Notes: generated by a model not told the origin, from the letters alone. 32,294 bases of DNA from Candidatus Bathyarchaeota archaeon (GCA_018396405.1 JAGTQD010000010.1:1-32294); one strand, 5' to 3'; positions 21,926-30,626 are shown, counted from the first letter of the stretch. Program-made: numbers and translations.

Positions 21926-22078
21926 CTAAGGCTTTATTTTAGTCCTTCTCCAATGCCTTTTGGGCAGCCGCGTAACTTTACCTAGAGTCTTCGCTATAAC
22001 CCACGAGGGAACAGGTCTATTCTCTTTTTCAGCGCTTATCAACCTAAGTTTTTTGGCTAGTGGTTTATACCTAGCCAC
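21926..22078 (-). CDS. rpl39e: Ribosomal protein L39e
   Basis: A 50-residue gene read on the minus strand: (GTG)[49 protein letters not shown], stop TAG at 21928-21926. This matches the L39e tunnel protein closely, including [14 protein letters not shown] and the terminal RHWRRTK(I/L)K. The GTG start is fixed by an AAGGAGG ribosome site eight bases upstream. It lies between PDCD5 and L31e, its normal archaeal place. It is short enough to be missed by automatic gene callers. Confidence 0.95.
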   Translation of the reverse strand: MARYKPLAKKLRLISAEKENRPVPSWVIAKTLGKVTRLPKRHWRRTKIKP

Positions 22079-22080
22079 GT

Positions 22081-22419
22081 TTATATCCTCCTTATCTGAA
22101 TATCCTTTTTACCCGCCTGCAGCCTTCTTAGAATCTCCTTCAGCTGTTCGTCATCTATCGGGATCTGAAGGAGACCACGCTGCACAAGCTGAATAAGTTG
22201 TGTCTCCAGCTGAGCCGCAAATTCTGGCTTAACCATCTTTATGTTCGCTAGCCTTTGTCTAGCCTCGGGGGTCAATATCCTTCTGAGTACAGCTTGTCTC
22301 TGCATTTCAGCTCTCTTTTGCGCTTCGATAGCCTCTTGCTCCTGAAGAATCTTCTGCTGCAGCTCCATAAGCTTTCTCCTCCTTATCTCCTCGATCTCCG
22401 CATCATCGCCGAAACTCAT
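22081..22419 (-). CDS. PDCD5 family DNA-binding protein
   Basis: A 112-residue helical protein of the archaeal PDCD5/TFAR19 family (structure known from Methanothermobacter MTH1615). It has a charged N-terminal helix rich in Arg, Glu and Gln ([67 protein letters not shown]). The C-terminal basic tail is [10 protein letters not shown]. It stands between S19e and L39e as in most archaea. Its molecular role is not settled. Confidence 0.93.
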   Translation of the reverse strand: MSFGDDAEIEEIRRRKLMELQQKILQEQEAIEAQKRAEMQRQAVLRRILTPEARQRLANIKMVKPEFAAQLETQLIQLVQRGLLQIPIDDEQLKEILRRLQAGKKDIQIRRI

Positions 22420-22430
22420 ATTTGCACCTC

Positions 22431-22886
22431 CTAATATTTACTTAATGCTGGAATAACCTTTTCAAGATCCCTTTTAATATCCGCTGAAAGCATATCTAAT
22501 AACTTTCTTCCCTCGGGGGTCACTACCCTCCCTTTACCCCTAATTGTCTGCACCAACCCAGCCCTCTCAAGCTGCTGAAGAGCCTTTCTAATTATCGCGC
22601 CACTGCCCTTCGCTGCATGTTTTGGTCTAACGCCTCTATTCTTTCTGCCACCATACTTGGCTCTCAAGCGCTCCACACCAATAGGGCCAAGAATATAGAT
22701 CTTTCTGAGAATCGAGGCGCATCGAGTATACCACCAGTCTGGGCTTTGAGGCGCGCGCTCAGCATGTACACCAGTTTTCACGTAGGCTGCCCATGGAGGC
22801 GGCTCTATAACATCAAAATTCTCTTTTAGATATTTTGCTAGCCTATTAATTAATGTTGATGCGGGCACATCGAATGGTGTCGGCAT
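22431..22886 (-). CDS. rps19e: Ribosomal protein S19e
   Basis: A 151-residue S19e. Motifs: FDVPASTLINRLAKYLKEN, PPPWAAYVKTGVHAERAPQSPDWWYTRCASILRKIYILGPIGVERLRAKYGGRKNRGVRPKHAAKGSGAIIRKALQQLERAGLV and GRVVTPEGRKLLD. In eukaryotes S19e is needed for small-subunit maturation. It is the first gene of the S19e-PDCD5-L39e-L31e-aIF6 block, with a likely internal promoter just upstream. Confidence 0.97.
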   Translation of the reverse strand: MPTPFDVPASTLINRLAKYLKENFDVIEPPPWAAYVKTGVHAERAPQSPDWWYTRCASILRKIYILGPIGVERLRAKYGGRKNRGVRPKHAAKGSGAIIRKALQQLERAGLVQTIRGKGRVVTPEGRKLLDMLSADIKRDLEKVIPALSKY

Positions 22887-22928
22887 TCTTACTCCCCGCT
22901 ATTATTTTCCTTTCACTATTCTAGAAGG

Positions 22929-22946
22929 GGTCTTATAAATACTTAT
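22929..22946 (-). promoter_or_regulatory. Internal promoter of the S19e block
   Basis: On the minus strand AAGTATTTATAAGA (TATA core about 22932-22939) predicts a start near 22910, some 24 nt before the S19e ATG. The 83-base gap here is among the largest in the superoperon, supporting a second start point for the downstream ribosomal genes. Confidence 0.45.
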
Positions 22947-22969
22947 TTTTTGCTGTTCATGAAACTTGT

Positions 22970-23245
22970 CTAGGCCCTTCTCTTTTTAGGCTTAGGCTTA
23001 TAAAGTGTAAATGTGTGTCCTATCACTTGGATTGTTTTTGAGCCTGTCTCTTGAGCCACTTTCTGGGCTATTTCCTCTATGGTGTTTTCTGCTAAAGCTG
23101 ACCTTAACACCTTAACCTTAACTCTCTTTCTCGCATCAAGCTGTTTTATTATCTCCTTTATCTGGGCTTCAGTAACTCCCTTCTTCCCTATACGAACCGT
23201 TGCCTCTATATGTGTACTCATCCTTCTAGCCCGCGGTTTCCCCAT
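22970..23245 (-). CDS. YhbY/CRM-domain RNA-binding protein
   Basis: A 91-residue single-CRM-domain protein (CRS1-YhbY family), which binds pre-ribosomal or structured RNA. Seen: EATVRIGKKGVTEAQIKEIIKQLDARKRVKVKVLRSALAENTIEEIAQKVAQETGSKTIQVIGHTFTLYKP, with the GxxG-like IGKKGV loop and a basic end KPKKRRA. The first ATG overlaps the Rpp21 gene by 20 bases; an ATG at 23221 (MSTHIEATV) would instead start just after its stop and may be the true one. Confidence 0.88.
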   Translation of the reverse strand: MGKPRARRMSTHIEATVRIGKKGVTEAQIKEIIKQLDARKRVKVKVLRSALAENTIEEIAQKVAQETGSKTIQVIGHTFTLYKPKPKKRRA

Positions 23246-23552
23246 GTCTTTCCCTTCTCAATGGTCTCCTCATATACTTGCCGCAATATAAGCATGTTAT
23301 AACTATATGGGGCTCTCTCCTCGGCTGCAGGCGGACGCGTGAACTTACTCCTGGAAAGATAAATCGTTTGCAGTGCCTGCATATCAGCATTCGCTTTTCT
23401 TTTCCCATTCGTACTCTTGCGCGCATAGCTATTTTCCTAGCTATTTCAATATATCTCTGCGATAGATCTGGTCGTTCCTTTAGCATCTTAATTGCGAGGT
23501 TAAATAATCGCTCAATTCGGCTTAAAGCTATTTCCTTAATTTTATTCCTCAT
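23226..23552 (-). CDS. rnp4: RNase P protein component 4 (Rpp21)
   Basis: A 108-residue Rpp21/Rnp4 protein of archaeal RNase P, which removes tRNA 5' leaders. An N-terminal helical half (LSRIERLFNLAIKMLKERPDLSQRYIEIARKIAMRARVRM) precedes a zinc ribbon with ICRHCKRFIFPG and ITCLYCGKYMR, four cysteines in two CxxC pairs. RxRLQPRREPHIVITC is characteristic. The enzyme matters for the permuted tRNA in this same window, whose 5' end must be made by cutting inside a circle. Pop5, Rpp30 and Rpp29 are not in the window. Confidence 0.93.
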   Translation of the reverse strand: MRNKIKEIALSRIERLFNLAIKMLKERPDLSQRYIEIARKIAMRARVRMGKEKRMLICRHCKRFIFPGVSSRVRLQPRREPHIVITCLYCGKYMRRPLRRERHGETAG

Positions 23553-23571
23553 TCTCTCTGCCCCTACAGTA

Positions 23572-23835
23572 TTAATGGGTTTCTTTCTCTAAGAAATCAT
23601 AGATACTTTTAAGTGATATAATCCAGCTCAGATACGAGTTTATCGATGCCCTCAAGGCGACGGTATCCTTTGCCTCAAAGGTTAATGTTATATATTCACC
23701 GCTCCTCGAAACATTAACTTTAGTCCGATACCTTAATACGACTCTCGTCTCTGGCCGAATTGCTTTATAAATAATTTCGGCTTCTCTTTCGCTAGGATAC
23801 TTTATGCGTAAAGTGGCGTAAGCTCCCCTAATCAT
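23572..23835 (-). CDS. pcc1: KEOPS complex subunit Pcc1
   Basis: 87 residues from the ATG at 23835, whose ATGA overlaps the Brix stop; a GTG at 23844 would add three residues. It is the small dimerising KEOPS subunit that helps Kae1 make t6A37 on ANN-decoding tRNAs. Seen: AYATLRIKYPSEREAEIIYKAIRPETRVVLRYRTKVNVSRSGEYITLTFEAKDTVALRASINSYLSWI, the family core with ALRAxxNSYLxWI. A second Pcc1-family gene lies 4.8 kb away in the same operon. Kae1, Bud32 and Cgi121 are not in the window. Confidence 0.85.
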   Translation of the reverse strand: MIRGAYATLRIKYPSEREAEIIYKAIRPETRVVLRYRTKVNVSRSGEYITLTFEAKDTVALRASINSYLSWIISLKSIYDFLEKETH

Positions 23836-24389
23836 ACATCCCACACAATATGTGAGATTTTTATGCGTGGACCAATCTCGATTCTGCTTGGCAGACGAAA
23901 AAATGATATAATTGCCCAGCAGTCCACCCCAGCAGTTATGTTCATATATGCTTCATATCCAAGCGTTTCAGTACTCACCTTAAATGTCGGTATCCCGAAG
24001 AATTCTGAAATAGTCAGTTTAAATTCTTCTATTTCTGAACTTTCTTCCCCATCCTCTTCTAAGAAAAGAAGGTTAATTTTCTCTTTAACCCACTCTCGAG
24101 GTATATTGAATTCCCTCCGTAGCTTTATTCCGGTGATATAGAGGCGGGGAGGTGTCTCCTTAACCCCTTCTTCCGTTATCTTAAAAAGCCTTATTCTCCC
24201 AGGTCCACCCTTCCACCTATCAACTATGATAAACTTATCAGAATTCATTTGAACAGCTTTTTCTCCAACCTCAATTAAATTCATTTTTCCGCGATTAACT
24301 TTAATGAGCCCCGGTATCGAGTACGTTAAATCGTTACATAAGCTTCTAATCCTTCTTGTGGGTCTACGAGAAGTTGTTACTAGGATCAT
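23832..24389 (-). CDS. Brix-domain ribosome biogenesis protein
   Basis: A 185-residue archaeal Brix/Imp4-family protein, which acts in rRNA processing. The start MILVTTSRRPTRRIRSLCNDLTYSIPGLIKVNRGKMNLIEV is the conserved sigma70-like RNA-binding region, and DRWKGGPGRIRLFKI and PPRLYITGIKLRREF follow as in the family. It lies between L37ae and Pcc1, the usual exosome-operon position. It ends overlapping Pcc1 in an ATGA. Confidence 0.92.
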   Translation of the reverse strand: MILVTTSRRPTRRIRSLCNDLTYSIPGLIKVNRGKMNLIEVGEKAVQMNSDKFIIVDRWKGGPGRIRLFKITEEGVKETPPRLYITGIKLRREFNIPREWVKEKINLLFLEEDGEESSEIEEFKLTISEFFGIPTFKVSTETLGYEAYMNITAGVDCWAIISFFRLPSRIEIGPRIKISHIVWDV

Positions 24390-24406
24390 AACTAAAACTC
24401 AATTTT

Positions 24407-24658
24407 TTAAGTGCCCTTCGTCGAATGCTCAGCAGTTGCACCAATTTTTGTCGTTGGTGTATATGCTCCGCCAGCGAATCTAAGTCCGCATTTCCGACAT
24501 ATCCATATACCGATGCTCTCTCTGCGCACGGCTTTAAACCCGCATTTCGGGCAGGTATGTTTTTTCCTCATCTCGGCGACTATGCTAACCCAGCGTCTCC
24601 TAACTGAAACTCCGTATCTTGCGCCGAATCCTCTGGCTGGGCCAACCTTTTTAACCAA
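24407..24658 (-). CDS. rpl37ae: Ribosomal protein L37ae
   Basis: An 83-residue zinc-ribbon ribosomal protein: VGPARGFGARYGVSVRRRWVSIVAEMRKKHTCPKCGFKAVRRESIGIWICRKCGLRFAGGAYTPTT. Both CPKC/CRKC knuckles are intact. It uses a TTG start that overlaps the end of rrp42 by eight bases. Position next to the exosome genes is standard for archaea. Confidence 0.96.
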   Translation of the reverse strand: MVKKVGPARGFGARYGVSVRRRWVSIVAEMRKKHTCPKCGFKAVRRESIGIWICRKCGLRFAGGAYTPTTKIGATAEHSTKGT

Positions 24659-25442
24659 GGCTATCCACCACTAACCTTCTTAATTCTCTGGCTTTCTCCT
24701 TAGCTATGCAAACAGCCTCTAAAATCTGTTGTGGTGCTAGGGCCCCCCCCCCACCCTTCTGTATAGCACTTATCTTATCATCCTTATCAACGGTCACTGT
24801 TAGACGCGTGCTCATAACCTCTTCTTCCTCAAGCCATGGATCAACTATCATCTTGTCACCAATGTTCGCAAAGGTTACGGCAATCGGATAATTCCTTATT
24901 GGCAGGGGCATATATTCAGAGGTCTTCCTGATCTCACCATTCTCAACAGTATAAATTGGTATCTTAGTGTTCATTAAGGCCGCTAAGGCTGCAAGCGCAG
25001 ATGCATCTATTAGGTTACCATCATGATTAAGAGTATATATGTCTATAAATATGACATAAACTTTCTTACCTGGAACTAAACAAAGCTTTTCAAGGTCGAT
25101 TGCCTGCGATTCACGTATTCCTCTATCAACCACCCTGGCAAGCTCAATAGCGTCTTCATTTGGCGGCCCTGGCTCAAACTCTGGTGAGGCTAGTGGCACA
25201 AGCTCCGAGTTAACTGTAAAGGTTCCCTCGTTAGGCCTATCTGGGAAGGGCTCACCAACCTCAACTTTTACTCCGGCGATAACCTCAGTTTTGCCAAGTA
25301 AAACCCTCGCTGAACCCTCAGCCCTCTCAATAATTCCCTTCTCTATTTTTATTGGTCGGTAGTCTGTCAGGCCCCTACCGTCAAGCCTCTTTCCGGAGGA
25401 TATCACCTGATATATCTGTCTCTGCCTTATTTTGGATGTCAT
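24651..25442 (-). CDS. rrp42: Exosome subunit Rrp42
   Basis: About 263 residues from the ATG at 25442, which overlaps the rrp41 stop as ATGA; an ATG at 25454 would add four residues. It is the non-catalytic RNase PH-like subunit that forms the hexameric ring with Rrp41. Seen: [114 protein letters not shown] run of ten G on the coding strand (24743-24752) encodes KGGGG near the C terminus and is a possible slippage or sequencing-error site, though the frame stays open. Confidence 0.97.
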   Translation of the reverse strand: MTSKIRQRQIYQVISSGKRLDGRGLTDYRPIKIEKGIIERAEGSARVLLGKTEVIAGVKVEVGEPFPDRPNEGTFTVNSELVPLASPEFEPGPPNEDAIELARVVDRGIRESQAIDLEKLCLVPGKKVYVIFIDIYTLNHDGNLIDASALAALAALMNTKIPIYTVENGEIRKTSEYMPLPIRNYPIAVTFANIGDKMIVDPWLEEEEVMSTRLTVTVDKDDKISAIQKGGGGALAPQQILEAVCIAKEKARELRRLVVDSLG

Positions 25443-26167
25443 GATTGAAGACATGTCTCAACCTCCTCCTTTATCGCCACATACTTTGCCTTTAAAGCCT
25501 CCTTCTGTAACTTATATATTTGCTTACATCCCTCTAATGCAAGGTTAAGCACCTGCTTGAACTCTTCAAAGGTTAGGCTTCCATCCATCTGTAGAAGTGA
25601 TATTAAGCCTAAGTTAGGCATGTAAGATACTGGCATATCAGCCTCACCCTCCTTATCTTCTATGTCATTAAGGTCTAGAACCAAGACTCCATCAACCTTC
25701 CCAGCAGCACATGCTGCAACAAGGTCTCTCATGGGTATTCCAGCATCAGCTAGCGCAAGGGCTGCAGCAGTTGTACCAGCGCATCTTGTTCCGCCGTCAG
25801 CCTGTAAGACCTCAATAAATATATCGATTGAGGTTCTCGGAAACTTCTCTAGGAATATTGCTGGTTCAAGAGCCTCTCTTATAACCTTAGAGAGCTCTAT
25901 CTCACGCCTACTCGGAGCAGGAGACTTTCGCTCTTCAACGGAGAATGGCGCCATATGATATCTGCACCGTAAAATAGCTCTGTCTGGAAGCGCAAGGTGG
26001 CGTGGATGTAGCTCTCTTGGGCCATAAACCGCCGCCAATACTTTACTTTTCCCCTGCTCGATATAGGCTGATCCATCAGCATTACTTAACACTCCAACCT
26101 CCATTTTTATCGGCCTAAGCTCATTTGGCCTCCGCCCATCAGTCCTTAAACCTTTCTCATCAATCAA
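25439..26167 (-). CDS. rrp41: Exosome subunit Rrp41 (catalytic)
   Basis: The 242-residue phosphorolytic subunit of the archaeal exosome. Seen: [129 protein letters not shown]. The acidic metal-site segment [17 protein letters not shown] is intact, so it should be active. Its order with Rrp4 and Rrp42 is the classical exosome operon. Confidence 0.97.
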   Translation of the reverse strand: MIDEKGLRTDGRRPNELRPIKMEVGVLSNADGSAYIEQGKSKVLAAVYGPRELHPRHLALPDRAILRCRYHMAPFSVEERKSPAPSRREIELSKVIREALEPAIFLEKFPRTSIDIFIEVLQADGGTRCAGTTAAALALADAGIPMRDLVAACAAGKVDGVLVLDLNDIEDKEGEADMPVSYMPNLGLISLLQMDGSLTFEEFKQVLNLALEGCKQIYKLQKEALKAKYVAIKEEVETCLQS

Positions 26168-26181
26168 CTTAATCTTCCCGG

Positions 26182-26877
26182 CTATGATTTCACCCCCTTC
26201 TCCCTTCTTATCATTTCAGCTATTCTGTCGGTTAACCCCGAGGTATGAGCCTCCTGGGCTATCTTTTCGATTGCTAAGATGGCGAGTTTTTCATGATCTG
26301 GGGTTGGCCCAGAGACCAAAATTATACCATTCTGCCCAACGGTTATCTTGCATTCTGTTTCCTTCTTAAGAAGGTTTATCATTGATGCTTTCCGTCCAAT
26401 TATCCTCGGTATCTTTGCCGGAGACACTTTTACTATTTGCCCGTGAGTTATTTTTCCGAGGCCAGCTTCGCGTATCGAGAGTAATGGATCCATGGTTCTA
26501 TCAAACGCTATAACCTTTGCTAAAATGAGATCCCCAACATCAAGAAGACTTGTCAAATCATCCTTTTGTTGTCTGAATGGTTTATTTATTGCATCGCTTA
26601 CTCTTAAAAGAGCTTTATAAGGAGAGTTTATATCAACTATCCATCCATTAATATTTAAATCCTCAATTCTCCCAATAACCTGATCCCCTGGGGATGGAAT
26701 ATAAACTGTATTTAAGGCAATAACTTGCACTGTTTTTCCTTGGTATTCAACAAGCCCTAATCTACTTGCATAAATTTTATTCCCAATCTTATGAGTATTA
26801 TTCCCAGCAACATAATCTCCCTCGGCTAAAAGATCCCCGGGGGTCACGATCTGCCTATTTTCAAAATAAATCTTCAT
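26182..26877 (-). CDS. rrp4: Exosome RNA-binding subunit Rrp4 (S1 and KH domains)
   Basis: A 231-residue cap protein of the exosome. An N-terminal domain ([45 protein letters not shown]) is followed by an S1 domain ([36 protein letters not shown]). A KH domain follows ([37 protein letters not shown]). It guides substrates into the Rrp41-Rrp42 ring. It starts 38 bases after SBDS and ends 14 bases before Rrp41. Confidence 0.96.
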   Translation of the reverse strand: MKIYFENRQIVTPGDLLAEGDYVAGNNTHKIGNKIYASRLGLVEYQGKTVQVIALNTVYIPSPGDQVIGRIEDLNINGWIVDINSPYKALLRVSDAINKPFRQQKDDLTSLLDVGDLILAKVIAFDRTMDPLLSIREAGLGKITHGQIVKVSPAKIPRIIGRKASMINLLKKETECKITVGQNGIILVSGPTPDHEKLAILAIEKIAQEAHTSGLTDRIAEMIRREKGVKS

Positions 26878-26915
26878 ATAACAACCTCATAAAAAATTTT
26901 ATATTTAGCCTAATT

Positions 26916-27605
26916 TTACTTAAGGATCTTTACTTCAACATTCCCACGAGTTATCTCACCCATCTTTTCTAAAAATGGACCGTAAAAACCCGCTGGCATC
27001 TCTAGAATCACTGAGAGCGATCCATCAGTCAGCCAATTTTCGCTCTTTATTGTGCCAAAAGATTTGAGTGCTCCATACACTTTACCCGAATATTCCGGCG
27101 ATATTTTAACCGCGACAGATATCCTTTCAATACTTATTGGTAGAACCTTGCGTAGAGCCTTGATTGCCTCGTTAACCTGCTCCTCAACATTTTTAAATGG
27201 ATCTACTGAAAAGCCAACCTGCTCGAGAGCTTGCTCTATGCGTGTTGGTGGGTGTGGAAGTTTTGTCCTCGGATCAATGGCATTTCGCGATATAAAATCA
27301 ATTATCTGCCTACGTTTATCCTCGATTAGCTGTCTTCTCTGCTGAGCCGTTAACTGTAATACTCCTCTCTTTAATATAATCTTCGCTATCTCTACAGGAT
27401 CTGTTGTCCCAAATGCTTCTTTAAGTTTCTTTTCAGAGGCTCTTTGACCCTTATTTGCATCCGTAAATATCTCTTCTACCACTAACACATCTGATATTGA
27501 GATGGATTTACCACTCCTGAAGGCGAACGCTGGATCAGGTTTTACAAGTATCTCGAAATTTTCTCCGCCAATATTTATGCGCGCGATGGTATAATTTTTA
27601 CTCAT
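26916..27605 (-). CDS. sdo1: SBDS/Sdo1 ribosome maturation protein
   Basis: A 229-residue homologue of the Shwachman-Bodian-Diamond syndrome protein. Domain I is visible as ARINIGGENFEILVKPDPAFAFRSGKSISISDVLVVEEIFTDANKGQRASEKKLKEAFGTTDPVEIAKIILKRGVLQLTAQQRRQLIEDKRRQIIDFISRNAIDPRTKLPHPPTRIEQALEQ, followed by two C-terminal domains. The start overlaps the psmA stop (ATGA). The psmA-SBDS-rrp4 order is the canonical archaeal arrangement. Confidence 0.97.
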   Translation of the reverse strand: MSKNYTIARINIGGENFEILVKPDPAFAFRSGKSISISDVLVVEEIFTDANKGQRASEKKLKEAFGTTDPVEIAKIILKRGVLQLTAQQRRQLIEDKRRQIIDFISRNAIDPRTKLPHPPTRIEQALEQVGFSVDPFKNVEEQVNEAIKALRKVLPISIERISVAVKISPEYSGKVYGALKSFGTIKSENWLTDGSLSVILEMPAGFYGPFLEKMGEITRGNVEVKILK

Positions 27606-28339
27606 TGCCTCCCGCTACCCAATACCTCTTCCATATATCTTTCTATCTCTTCGTCTGTCAGGATTCTGAACTTTTTAGTTGAGACTGGCACTATAGCCAT
27701 TCTGATTCTAGGCTGTTCTCCTCTAGCCTGCATAGACTTAACTAAGCATTTAATGCCCAGCTTTATGGCTTCTTCAAGAGTCATATCATCGCGGTACTCC
27801 TCTTTAAGGATATTCTCGGCTACCTCACGCCCTATCCCTATGGCAACCGCCTTATATGCCCTATACGTTCCACTTGGATCAGTAGTAAATAATTGGCACC
27901 CACCCTTATCTACGCCAGCAAAGATTATGGATACTCCGAATGGTCTAACACCACCATGCTGCGTATACATCTGCTTTATATCACCTATCCTCTTGGCAAC
28001 CATCTCTACATCGATCGGCTCATCATACATTAACCTACTTGTCTGCGCGAATATTCTAGCCTCATCAATCAGCACGCGAGCATCTGAACTCAGCCCGACG
28101 ACGGCTGCACCAATATGCTCATCAACCTCATATATCTTCTGAGTGAACTTTGGATTCTGTAGCTTCGACTCAATCTTCTCCTCAGCCCCAATAACAATTC
28201 CTTCTGGGCATACTATACCGACGATCGTCGAACCCCTATAAACTGTTTCTAGGGCGTATTCCACCTGAAAGAGACGCCCATCCGGAGAGAAAACGGTAAT
28301 AGCTCTGTCATATGCTCCTGGAACGGCGAACACCGACAT
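27602..28339 (-). CDS. psmA: 20S proteasome alpha subunit
   Basis: The 245-residue alpha-ring subunit, with the N-terminal gate signature AYDRAITVFSPDGRLFQVEYALETVYRGSTIVGI and the inner GVRPFGVSIIFAGVDKGGCQLFTTDPSGTYRAYKAVAIG. There is no N-terminal propeptide or catalytic Thr, as expected for alpha. The beta subunit is not in the window. A TATA-like element lies in the 86-base gap upstream, so psmA may begin its own transcript. Confidence 0.97.
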   Translation of the reverse strand: MSVFAVPGAYDRAITVFSPDGRLFQVEYALETVYRGSTIVGIVCPEGIVIGAEEKIESKLQNPKFTQKIYEVDEHIGAAVVGLSSDARVLIDEARIFAQTSRLMYDEPIDVEMVAKRIGDIKQMYTQHGGVRPFGVSIIFAGVDKGGCQLFTTDPSGTYRAYKAVAIGIGREVAENILKEEYRDDMTLEEAIKLGIKCLVKSMQARGEQPRIRMAIVPVSTKKFRILTDEEIERYMEEVLGSGRQ

Positions 28340-28425
28340 TTTCTATAGTCCCCCTCGTTTCTTACGTATATCCTCCCTTTATGAGAATAGTAGGAAGATA
28401 CTAAAAATCTTTTGTTATAACTCCG

Positions 28426-28686
28426 CTATATATACTTTCCCTTCACGGAGACTATAACCTTCTCCGCCGTAGCTACGCAGCTTAAGAGATCATCAATCGT
28501 TGATAAGAGAGTTGCAATGTTTTCTCCATAATACTTTATAACAGTAATAACTTTCTTATCCACGGATCGGGTGTCCACAACTAGTCCCTCTGGACATATT
28601 AGATTATCTGGCGAGACACTTTTTGAGATTGCTGAAGCCTCCTCTGAATCATCATACACTAATATTATTTCAGCCTCAGCCTCCAC
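28426..28686 (-). CDS. Second Pcc1-family protein (possible fifth KEOPS subunit, Pcc2-like)
   Basis: An 86-residue protein with a GTG start overlapping the end of the DHH gene by 11 bases. Its sequence EAEIILVYDDSEEASAISKSVSPDNLICPEGLVVDTRSVDKKVITVIKYYGENIATLLSTIDDLLSCVATAEKVI fits the Pcc1/CTAG fold, with SxxPDN, P-EGL and the final TLLSTIDDLLSCV helix. It differs clearly from the other Pcc1 near 23.7 kb. A Pcc1 paralogue was reported as a fifth KEOPS subunit in archaea, and this pair fits that picture. Which of the two contacts Kae1 cannot be told by eye. Confidence 0.72.
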   Translation of the reverse strand: MEAEAEIILVYDDSEEASAISKSVSPDNLICPEGLVVDTRSVDKKVITVIKYYGENIATLLSTIDDLLSCVATAEKVIVSVKGKYI

Positions 28687-30133
28687 TCTTCTTCCCCGTC
28701 AAGCATTCTCCTACGATCAAGTTAATATAGTTTAAGAACTCCATTTTCTTTTCATAGGGCACCTGCGCCCCAGCTGCAATATCATGCCCGCCGCCTGTTC
28801 CAGAACACCTCTCAGCGGCAACACGTACTATTTCTCCGAGATTAATCCCCATTTTGACAAGCGAGTCCATCGCGCGCGCAGATACTTTAATTGTCTTTTC
28901 CTTAGGCATATAAGAATATGCTATTAAAGGTTTATTTGGGTTAGGAAGACTCGTTGATATTATTGTTGATATTGTGCTTATCGTCTTCTCATCTATATCC
29001 TTCTCTCCATGTAGAACGTAAATATGCTCCCACTCTTCTATTCGATCCGGGTTTTTGCTGAGCCATGCAAGATACCTGCTAACCATCTGCCTATATTCAT
29101 CCAGCGTTTTTAGAGCTTCCTCGTATGCTTTACCCCTATCCCCCATACATATTGCTACACCAACGCCTGGCACATTCATTCTCCCAGTCGCATTTAGTAG
29201 AAGCGCGAACTCCCTGGCATCTCTAAGCGGCGTCCACGGCTCCTCCTTTATCAATATGTAAACGGTTCCAATAAGATTCATTGCGATATCACTTTTGTAT
29301 CCCTTCGAGATAAGGTAATCATGTAACGCGGAGAATAATTTACGTTTCTCCTCTTGGGATAAATCCCTTAGGGCGCGCCACCTATCATCTTTTTTAAGGT
29401 CAATATTGAGACTGCTTAGGAAGGCTAGGCACTTATCCTCCTCACCGCTTATTCCTGGTATATATGGATTTGTGAGATAAGCTAATGCCTTATGTAATGG
29501 TCGTGTCTCCCTACCAAAAAGGAGTATATCTGTCTCCACACTTAGGAAGCCGGCTTCAACAGAGTCTTTTACAATAATGTCGTTTAGTCCACCCAGCTTT
29601 TTCCCCTTATATTTATCTTGTAAGTCGCCTAAGGCCCCTACGACAGCTAAATGCGCTAAATCAATATTCTTTTTATCCATGAACTTAGCGACGAGATAGG
29701 AGATACCCGCCGAGCTTATCTCCCTCGCTCCATCTATCCCAAAGAGATGTGGGTTAACGTGAAGGAAGTTCTCAGCAGTCTCCCCAACGGGTTGATGATG
29801 ATCAAATATTATTGCATGTCTCTTCTCGAGCTTAGCTCTTAAAATGTCAAGGTATCCGCTCCCCATATCAACAAAAATGGGTAGGAGTTCTTCCTTAGCG
29901 CGTAGAGAAGCTTCCTCGGCAACCCTCTCTTCCATCCACCTCTCTATCCTAATGGAAAAAATTGCCCCGGCTCTTAGAAGAGCTTTGCCCAGTATTCCGA
30001 CGGCAGATATGCCATCGGCATCGAGATGCGAGATTAAAAATATCCTTGTTCCTTTGTTAACGCTTTTAAGAACTTCTTCTGCCGCCCTTTTTGTCTCCTC
30101 TATGAATTCATCCGTGCGGTCCACTTTCACCAT
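28676..30133 (-). CDS. DHH-family phosphoesterase (archaeal RecJ/Cdc45-like)
   Basis: A 485-residue DHH-DHHA1 protein. Catalytic motifs are intact: SHLDADGISAVG (35-46), VDMGSG (88-93), FDHHQPVG (110-117), and a C-terminal GTGGGHDIAAGAQVP in the DHHA1 domain. Metal ligands are all present, so an active 5'-3' exonuclease or nano-RNase is likely, rather than the inactive Cdc45-like type. The S15-DHH order is common in archaea, where related proteins travel with replication (GINS/MCM) or RNA decay. The exact substrate is not readable here. Confidence 0.9.
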   Translation of the reverse strand: MVKVDRTDEFIEETKRAAEEVLKSVNKGTRIFLISHLDADGISAVGILGKALLRAGAIFSIRIERWMEERVAEEASLRAKEELLPIFVDMGSGYLDILRAKLEKRHAIIFDHHQPVGETAENFLHVNPHLFGIDGAREISSAGISYLVAKFMDKKNIDLAHLAVVGALGDLQDKYKGKKLGGLNDIIVKDSVEAGFLSVETDILLFGRETRPLHKALAYLTNPYIPGISGEEDKCLAFLSSLNIDLKKDDRWRALRDLSQEEKRKLFSALHDYLISKGYKSDIAMNLIGTVYILIKEEPWTPLRDAREFALLLNATGRMNVPGVGVAICMGDRGKAYEEALKTLDEYRQMVSRYLAWLSKNPDRIEEWEHIYVLHGEKDIDEKTISTISTIISTSLPNPNKPLIAYSYMPKEKTIKVSARAMDSLVKMGINLGEIVRVAAERCSGTGGGHDIAAGAQVPYEKKMEFLNYINLIVGECLTGKKSGG

Positions 30134-30144
30134 ATAAACACCAT

Positions 30145-30585
30145 TTAGCTTACGGAGGCAACTAATGTCTTATATTCCCAGTTTGGTGGTAGTATGCCTC
30201 TCTCCTTATAATATTCTGCTAAACGGTGTATCTTAGACTCGACAAGCTGTAGTGCCCTTCTATTATGCTTATCCTTCCTATTTTTCTGTAAATGTGCTGT
30301 TATCCGTATAGCCTTCTTAATAAGGTTCTCGAGATCCTCCGGTATTTTTGGCGCTAACCCATTTTCTTTCAATATTTCAAGTATACTCTTGCCAACTATG
30401 GGCTTAACAAGCGGGATGCCGTATTGATCACGCAATATCACGCCTATTTTGCTCGGCGGATTACCATCCTTAGCAAGTTTAATAACTAGGGCTACAACTT
30501 CTTCAGGAGTATATTTGCACCATGTAGGCGGCCTTTTTCCAACAGGTCTAGTTGAGTGGGAGCGACCTTTCTCCTTCTTAGGCAA
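30145..30585 (-). CDS. rps15: Ribosomal protein S15 (uS15, archaeal type)
   Basis: A 146-residue archaeal/eukaryal uS15 with the N-terminal extension KGRSHSTRPVGKRPPTWCKYTPEEVVALVIKLAKDGNPPSKIGVILRDQYGIPLVKPIVGKSILEILKENGLAPKIPEDLENLIKKAIRI. The bacterial-like core follows (HLQKNRKDKHNRRALQLVESKIHRLAEYYKERGILPPNWEY). It is the first gene of the minus-strand superoperon. A TATA-like AAGTATAT (30627-30634) lies about 25 bp before the predicted start. S3ae, which often follows in other archaea, is absent. Confidence 0.97.
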   Translation of the reverse strand: MPKKEKGRSHSTRPVGKRPPTWCKYTPEEVVALVIKLAKDGNPPSKIGVILRDQYGIPLVKPIVGKSILEILKENGLAPKIPEDLENLIKKAIRITAHLQKNRKDKHNRRALQLVESKIHRLAEYYKERGILPPNWEYKTLVASVS

Positions 30586-30626
30586 GACCAGTCCTCCACC
30601 AATTTAATAAAAACAGAAGGATACAA

